Below, piece by piece: positions 4,103 to 7,571 of a stretch of DNA of 7,571 nucleotides. Under the pieces are notes generated by a model, which made no database searches, had not been told where the DNA came from, and worked only from the letters and a program-made list of their open reading frames with translations. Every line of letters starts with the position of its first letter. The first letter of the stretch is position 1. The DNA is taken from positions 1-7,571 of the forward strand of contig JBGPND010000235.1 in the NCBI GenBank assembly GCA_041487355.1. The letters are read 5' to 3'. Source of the stretch: JAMXLO01 sp041487355. Its GTDB lineage: Bacteria; Pseudomonadota; Alphaproteobacteria; Acetobacterales; Acetobacteraceae. The translations under genes and the position numbers were made by a program.

Positions 4103-5419
4103 ATGGCACGCACCGCCGTGATCCTGGCCGCCGGCTTCGGCACGCGCATGAAGTCCGCACTGCCCAAGACCCTGCACCGGATCGCCGGCCGCCCCATGCT
4201 GCGCCATCTGCTGGCAAGCTGCGAGCAGGTGTTCGACCGCATCGTCGTCGTGGTCGGGCCGGAGATGGACGCCGTGCGGCGGGAAGCCGCGCCGCACATC
4301 TCGATGGTGCAGCAGGAGCGCCGCGGCACTGCGCATGCCGCGCTGGTCGCCGCGCCCCAGTTCGGCGACGGCGAGGTGGCCGTGCTGTATGCCGACAACC
4401 CGCTGATCCGGCCGGAGACGCTGCGCAGCCTGCTTGAGCGCCGCGCCGCCGGCGATGCGGCGCTCGCACTGCTTGCCTTCCGCCCGCCCGATCCGGCCCG
4501 CTATGGCCGCGTGATTGCGCGCGACGGTTATGTCGAGCGCATCGTCGAATGGGCCGACGCGGCGGAGGCGGAACGCGCCGCGACCCTGTGCAACGCCGGC
4601 GCGCTGTGTGCCGCGTCCGCTGACATGGCACGCTGGCTGGGTGCGGTGCGCGCCGACAATGCCAAGGGCGAATACTACCTCACCGATGTCGTGGCGCTGG
4701 CACGCGCGGAGGGCGGCCGTGTCGCCGCGGTGGAGGCGCCGGCGGACGAACTGGCGGGGATCAACTCGCGTGCCGAACTCGCGGCGGCCGAGGCAGTGGT
4801 GCAGTCCTGGCTGCGCGCGGCCGCGATGGATGCCGGCGTGACGATGACCGACCCGGGTTCCGTGTTCCTGTGCGCCGACACCGAATTCTCGCCCGATGTG
4901 ACGATCGAGCCCAACGTGGTTTTCGGACCAGGGGTCAAAGTTGCGACCGGTGCGCAGATCCGTGCATTCAGCCATCTGGAGGGCTGCATGGTCGGCGAGC
5001 GATGTATCGTAGGCCCGTTCGCCCGGCTACGCCCGGGCACCGTGCTCGGCGAGAACGTGCATGTCGGCAACTTCGTCGAGCTGAAGGCGGCGCGACTTGG
5101 CGCAGGCGCGAAAGCGAACCACCTGTCCTATCTCGGCGACGCCGAGATCGGTGCCGAAACAAATATCGGCGCCGGCACCATCACTTGCAACTACGACGGC
5201 TACGCCAAGCATCGGACGAAAATCGGCGCGCGCGCCTTCATCGGCTCCGACACCGCGCTGGTTGCGCCGGTGACGGTCGGTGACGGCGCCATCGTCGCCG
5301 CCGGCAGCGTGATCACCGAGGACGTGCCGGCGGACGCTCTGGCCATCGCACGCGGCCGGCAGGTGACGAAGCAGGGGCGCGCAGCTGCGATGCGCGCGGC
5401 GAGAAAGGGCAAGAGCTGA
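4103..5419 (+). CDS. glmU: bifunctional GlmU: GlcN-1-P acetyltransferase / GlcNAc-1-P uridylyltransferase
   Basis: The 438-residue cytosolic enzyme makes UDP-GlcNAc from glucosamine-1-phosphate, acetyl-CoA and UTP. The N-terminal pyrophosphorylase domain (1-225) shows ILAAGFGTRMKSALPKTLH (7-25), RRGTAHA (73-79), YADNPLI with metal ligand Asp98, NAKGEYYLTD (186-195) and Asn221 of GINSRAEL. A helix then links to the left-handed beta-helix domain (about 245-415). There Arg310, Lys328, catalytic His340 (NHLSYLGDAEIG), Tyr343, Asn354, Asn363 and Lys369 all sit exactly 23 positions before their E. coli counterparts (Arg333, Lys351, His363, Tyr366, Asn377, Asn386, Lys392). Both activities therefore look intact. 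The protein is somewhat shorter than E. coli GlmU (456). Ala97 replaces the usual Gly of the GDxPL motif. The ATG at 4103 is preceded by AGAGACAG and a GGAG further upstream. The stop overlaps the glmS start. Confidence 0.97.
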   Translation: MARTAVILAAGFGTRMKSALPKTLHRIAGRPMLRHLLASCEQVFDRIVVVVGPEMDAVRREAAPHISMVQQERRGTAHAALVAAPQFGDGEVAVLYADNPLIRPETLRSLLERRAAGDAALALLAFRPPDPARYGRVIARDGYVERIVEWADAAEAERAATLCNAGALCAASADMARWLGAVRADNAKGEYYLTDVVALARAEGGRVAAVEAPADELAGINSRAELAAAEAVVQSWLRAAAMDAGVTMTDPGSVFLCADTEFSPDVTIEPNVVFGPGVKVATGAQIRAFSHLEGCMVGERCIVGPFARLRPGTVLGENVHVGNFVELKAARLGAGAKANHLSYLGDAEIGAETNIGAGTITCNYDGYAKHRTKIGARAFIGSDTALVAPVTVGDGAIVAAGSVITEDVPADALAIARGRQVTKQGRAAAMRAARKGKS

Positions 5420-7242
5420 TGTGCGGCATCGTTGGCGTGATCGGCACGCGGCCGGCGGCCCCGCTGATCCTGGATTCGCTGCGCCGACTGGAATATCGCG
5501 GCTACGACAGCGCCGGCATCGCCACGCTGGTGAACGGCCACATCGATCGCCGCCGTGCCGAAGGCAAGCTCGGCAATCTCGCCGCCGTGCTGGAGCGCTC
5601 GCCGCTGCCCGGAACGACCGGCATCGGCCACACGCGCTGGGCGACGCATGGCGCGCCGACCGAAAGCAACGCACATCCGCACGGCACGTCGCGCGTCTCC
5701 GTCGTGCACAACGGCATCATCGAGAATCACGCCGAACTGCGTGCCGAACTGGAAGCCGAGGGGCAGGAATTCACCACCGAGACCGACACCGAGACGGTGG
5801 CGCAGCTTGTCGATCTGAATTTGCAGCGCGGCATGGACCCGATCGCCGCGGCCGGGGCAGCGTTCCGCCGCCTGGAAGGCGCCTATGCCTTGGCGATGAT
5901 CTTCTCCGGCCATCCCGAGCTGATTGTCGGCGCGCAGCATGGCGCACCGCTGGCGGTGGGCTTCGGCGAGAACGAGATGTTCGTCGGTTCCGACGGCCTG
6001 GCGCTGGCGCCGCTGACGCAACGCATCGCGTATCTGCGTGACGGTGACTGGACCGTGGTGGACCGCAAGGGCGCGAAGTTCTTTGGCACCGACGGCAAGG
6101 AAGTGCAGCGCGAGGTGAAGCTGACGCGGCTGACCGGTGCGGCGATCGGCAAGGGCAATTTCCGCCACTTCATGGAAAAGGAGCTGCACGAGCATCCCGC
6201 GGTGATTGGCGACACGCTGCATCGCATGGTCAACCCTGCCACGCGTGCCGTGGCATTGCCGGCGCTGCCGTTCGATTTCGCCACGCTGCCGCGCATCACC
6301 ATCAGTGCCTGCGGCAGCGCCTATTATGCCGGACTGGTGGCGCGTTGGTGGTTCGAGGCGATCGCGCGCATTCCCACCGACATCGATGTGGCGAGCGAAT
6401 TCCGCTATCGCACGCCGCCCTTGCCGCGGGGCGGGCTTGGGCTGCTGGTGTCGCAATCCGGCGAAACCGCCGACACCCTGGCGGCGCTGCGCTACATGCG
6501 CGAGCAGGGCCAGCATGTGCTGTCGGTGCTGAACGTGCCGGAGAGCAGCATGGCGCGCGAGAGCGACGCCGTGCTGGAGACCGTGGCCGGGCCGGAGATC
6601 GGTGTCGCCAGCACCAAGGCGTTCACCGCGCAGTTGGCGGCACTGGCATGCCTCGCGCTTGGCGCGGCGCGTGTGCGCGGTGCGATCGACGCGGCGCAGG
6701 AGGCGGCGATGACCGACGCGCTGCTGGAAGTGCCCAGCCGCGCGGCTGAGGTGCTGGACAATGACGAGACGATCCAGGCGCTGGCGCCTCGCATCGCGCA
6801 GGCGCGCGACGTGCTTTATCTCGGCCGCGGCAACTGCTTTCCGATTGCGATGGAAGGCGCGTTGAAGCTGAAGGAGATCAGCTACATCCACGCCGAAGGC
6901 TATGCCGCTGGCGAGATGAAGCACGGCCCGATCGCACTGATCGATCCGGCGGTGCCGGTGATCGCCATCGCGCCGTCAGGGCCGTTGTTCGAGAAGACTG
7001 CGTCGAATGTGCAGGAGGCCGCGGCGCGCGGCGGCCAGGTGATCGTGTTCAGCGACGCGGCGGGAGCGGCGAAGCTGCGCGGCATCGCCGCCGAGACGAT
7101 CGTGCTGCCCGCCGTCGATCCGTTCGTGGCACCGATCCTGTACGCGATCCCGGTGCAGTTGCTGGCGTATCACGTGGCGGTGCTGAAGGGCACGGACGTG
7201 GACCAGCCACGCAATTTGGCGAAGTCGGTGACGGTGGAGTAG
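5419..7242 (+). CDS. glmS: glutamine--fructose-6-phosphate aminotransferase (isomerizing)
   Basis: The 607-residue enzyme converts fructose-6-phosphate and glutamine to glucosamine-6-phosphate, the committed step towards UDP-GlcNAc. The Ntn glutaminase domain (1-240) starts MCGIVGVIG with catalytic Cys2. It also has TRWATHG (Arg73), HNGIIENH (Asn98-Gly99) and TETDTET (Asp123). Two SIS domains follow. The first has SACGSAYYAG (297-306), SQSGETADTL (345-354) and ASTKAFTAQ (397-405). The second has GRGNCFPIAMEGALKLKE (469-486) with Glu486, and KHGPIALID with His502. The C-terminal loop DQPRNLAKSVTVE carries Lys602, which forms the Schiff base with the sugar. Length equals the family norm. TGATG joins the glmU stop and the glmS start with a one-base overlap, so translation is likely coupled. 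No glmS ribozyme can be fitted, since the gene has no leader. GlmM, which links the two enzymes, is not in this window. Confidence 0.98.
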   Translation: MCGIVGVIGTRPAAPLILDSLRRLEYRGYDSAGIATLVNGHIDRRRAEGKLGNLAAVLERSPLPGTTGIGHTRWATHGAPTESNAHPHGTSRVSVVHNGIIENHAELRAELEAEGQEFTTETDTETVAQLVDLNLQRGMDPIAAAGAAFRRLEGAYALAMIFSGHPELIVGAQHGAPLAVGFGENEMFVGSDGLALAPLTQRIAYLRDGDWTVVDRKGAKFFGTDGKEVQREVKLTRLTGAAIGKGNFRHFMEKELHEHPAVIGDTLHRMVNPATRAVALPALPFDFATLPRITISACGSAYYAGLVARWWFEAIARIPTDIDVASEFRYRTPPLPRGGLGLLVSQSGETADTLAALRYMREQGQHVLSVLNVPESSMARESDAVLETVAGPEIGVASTKAFTAQLAALACLALGAARVRGAIDAAQEAAMTDALLEVPSRAAEVLDNDETIQALAPRIAQARDVLYLGRGNCFPIAMEGALKLKEISYIHAEGYAAGEMKHGPIALIDPAVPVIAIAPSGPLFEKTASNVQEAAARGGQVIVFSDAAGAAKLRGIAAETIVLPAVDPFVAPILYAIPVQLLAYHVAVLKGTDVDQPRNLAKSVTVE

Positions 7243-7268
7243 TGAGGCGGTCGGGACTCGGATTGGGT

Positions 7269-7286
7269 TTCGGGTTTCGACCCGAG
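7269..7286 (+). terminator. stem-loop downstream of glmS, possible terminator
   Basis: The 7-bp stem TTCGGGT/ACCCGAG (one T-G pair) closes a stable TTCG tetraloop, 27 bases past the glmS stop codon. There is no U-tract afterwards, so intrinsic termination is uncertain. Confidence 0.4.
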
Positions 7287-7521
7287 CCAGAAGTTTAGCG
7301 AAGTTGGGTTTCGAGGACAGTCCTCACGATGAACGAAAGCAATGGCCTCGCTTCGGCAAGTGTTGTCAAAACTGGCGGCTGGTTCTTGTCGCGCGCATGA
7401 CGATAGGAATTTGCGGTCCGCCACATGGTCTCATACCATCCGTCCCAACCCTCGACTCATAGGGGCTAGGAATCGCCCCCGAACTCCGATTCGCTACGTC
7501 CGTTCATCGGGTCGCGACGAC

Positions 7522-7526
7522 GGAGG
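7522..7526 (+). promoter_or_regulatory. strong ribosome binding site GGAGG
   Basis: GGAGG lies 5 bases before the ATG at 7532 and is the best Shine-Dalgarno match seen in the window. It fixes the start of the gene that runs off the right edge. Confidence 0.6.
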
Positions 7527-7531
7527 CTTTG

Positions 7532-7571
7532 ATGGGAGCGGCGGTCAAGATCACCCGGACGGATCACACGG
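7532..7571 (+). CDS. start of a gene cut by the window edge, possibly IS630-type transposase
   Basis: Only 13 codons are visible: MGAAVKITRTDHT. This resembles the N-termini (M-G-x-A-V-x-I-T-R-T-D) of IS630-family transposases common in Acetobacteraceae, from recollection. The strong GGAGG site supports a real gene. If this is an insertion sequence, its left end should lie shortly upstream. A TA at 7460-7461 followed by GGGGCTAGGAATCG is a candidate, since IS630 elements insert at TA. Thirteen residues are too few for a firm assignment. Confidence 0.45.
   Translation, partial: MGAAVKITRTDHT

Larger units (their letters stand above)
7243..7531. other. 289-base non-coding stretch after glmS with several small palindromes
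   Basis: No convincing gene is present on either strand. A stem-loop 27 bases after the glmS stop (TTCGGGT 7269-7275, loop TTCG, ACCCGAG 7280-7286) may be its terminator, though no T-run follows. TTGGGTTTCG occurs at 7263-7272 and 7304-7313. GAGGAC-A-GTCCTC (7313-7325) is a perfect palindrome. ATGGT (7425-7429) pairs with ACCAT (7435-7439). GGGGC (7462-7466) pairs with GCCCC (7475-7479). Base composition is visibly less GC-rich than in the genes. Confidence 0.6.

Noticed and set aside
5380..5418. glmS ribozyme or riboswitch upstream of glmS
   Set aside because: glmS starts inside the glmU stop codon, and the preceding bases are glmU coding sequence. The ribozyme is typical of Gram-positive leaders.
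5200..6924. A 574-codon open frame on the minus strand across glmU and glmS
   Set aside because: It is antisense to two intact, motif-complete genes. Its product is low-complexity, rich in Arg, His and Ala, as expected from GC-rich codon bias.
7170..7424. 84-codon minus-strand frame over the glmS end, product including HYSTVTDFAKLRG
   Set aside because: The recognisable part is just the antisense of the conserved glmS C-terminus (RNLAKSVTVE). The rest lies in palindromic intergenic DNA.

Overview
The window is GC-rich chromosomal DNA, probably from an alphaproteobacterium and most likely of the Rhodospirillales/Acetobacteraceae type. The clues are the strong GC bias at third codon positions, the palindromic 'CGTCATG...CCGGGC' intergenic repeats, and the look of the DUF3108-type protein. 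This placement rests on recalled family resemblance, not on a search. Most of the content is ordinary housekeeping sequence. I do not see a new multi-gene system. The points of interest lie in the intergenic structures and in one chromatin protein.

Layout, left to right. Positions 1-139 hold a G-rich palindromic repeat with two G-quadruplex-type tracts. Positions 140-1521 (minus strand) carry a two-gene thiol-chemistry cluster: a nu-class (YfcG/YghU-like) glutathione S-transferase, followed 44 bases later by a DsbA-fold 2-hydroxychromene-2-carboxylate isomerase family protein. Divergent from it, at 1705-2127, is an HU-family nucleoid protein with an unusual N-terminal Lys/Ala/Ser/Pro tail encoded by a 12-bp tandem repeat. 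A run of hairpins at 2140-2213 separates HU from a convergent tRNA-Val(CAC) gene (2229-2303, minus) that has a recognisable sigma-70-type promoter.

An exported DUF3108-like protein (2396-3184, plus) converges on gph, a phosphoglycolate phosphatase-type HAD hydrolase (3351-4001, minus). Between them lies a perfect 22-bp inverted-repeat element. It is flanked by a 28-32 bp direct duplication of the very 3' end of gph, which looks like the footprint of an insertion that left gph intact.

Divergent from gph is the glmU-glmS operon (4103-7242). GlmS makes glucosamine-6-phosphate from fructose-6-phosphate and glutamine. GlmU acetylates and uridylylates glucosamine-1-phosphate to UDP-GlcNAc, the precursor of peptidoglycan and lipid A. 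The two genes overlap at TGATG, so their translation is probably coupled. The intermediate step (GlmM) is not encoded here.

After glmS comes about 290 bases of non-coding DNA with several small palindromes. A gene then begins at 7532 behind a strong GGAGG ribosome binding site. Only 13 codons are visible. They resemble the start of an IS630-type transposase, so the right edge may enter an insertion sequence.
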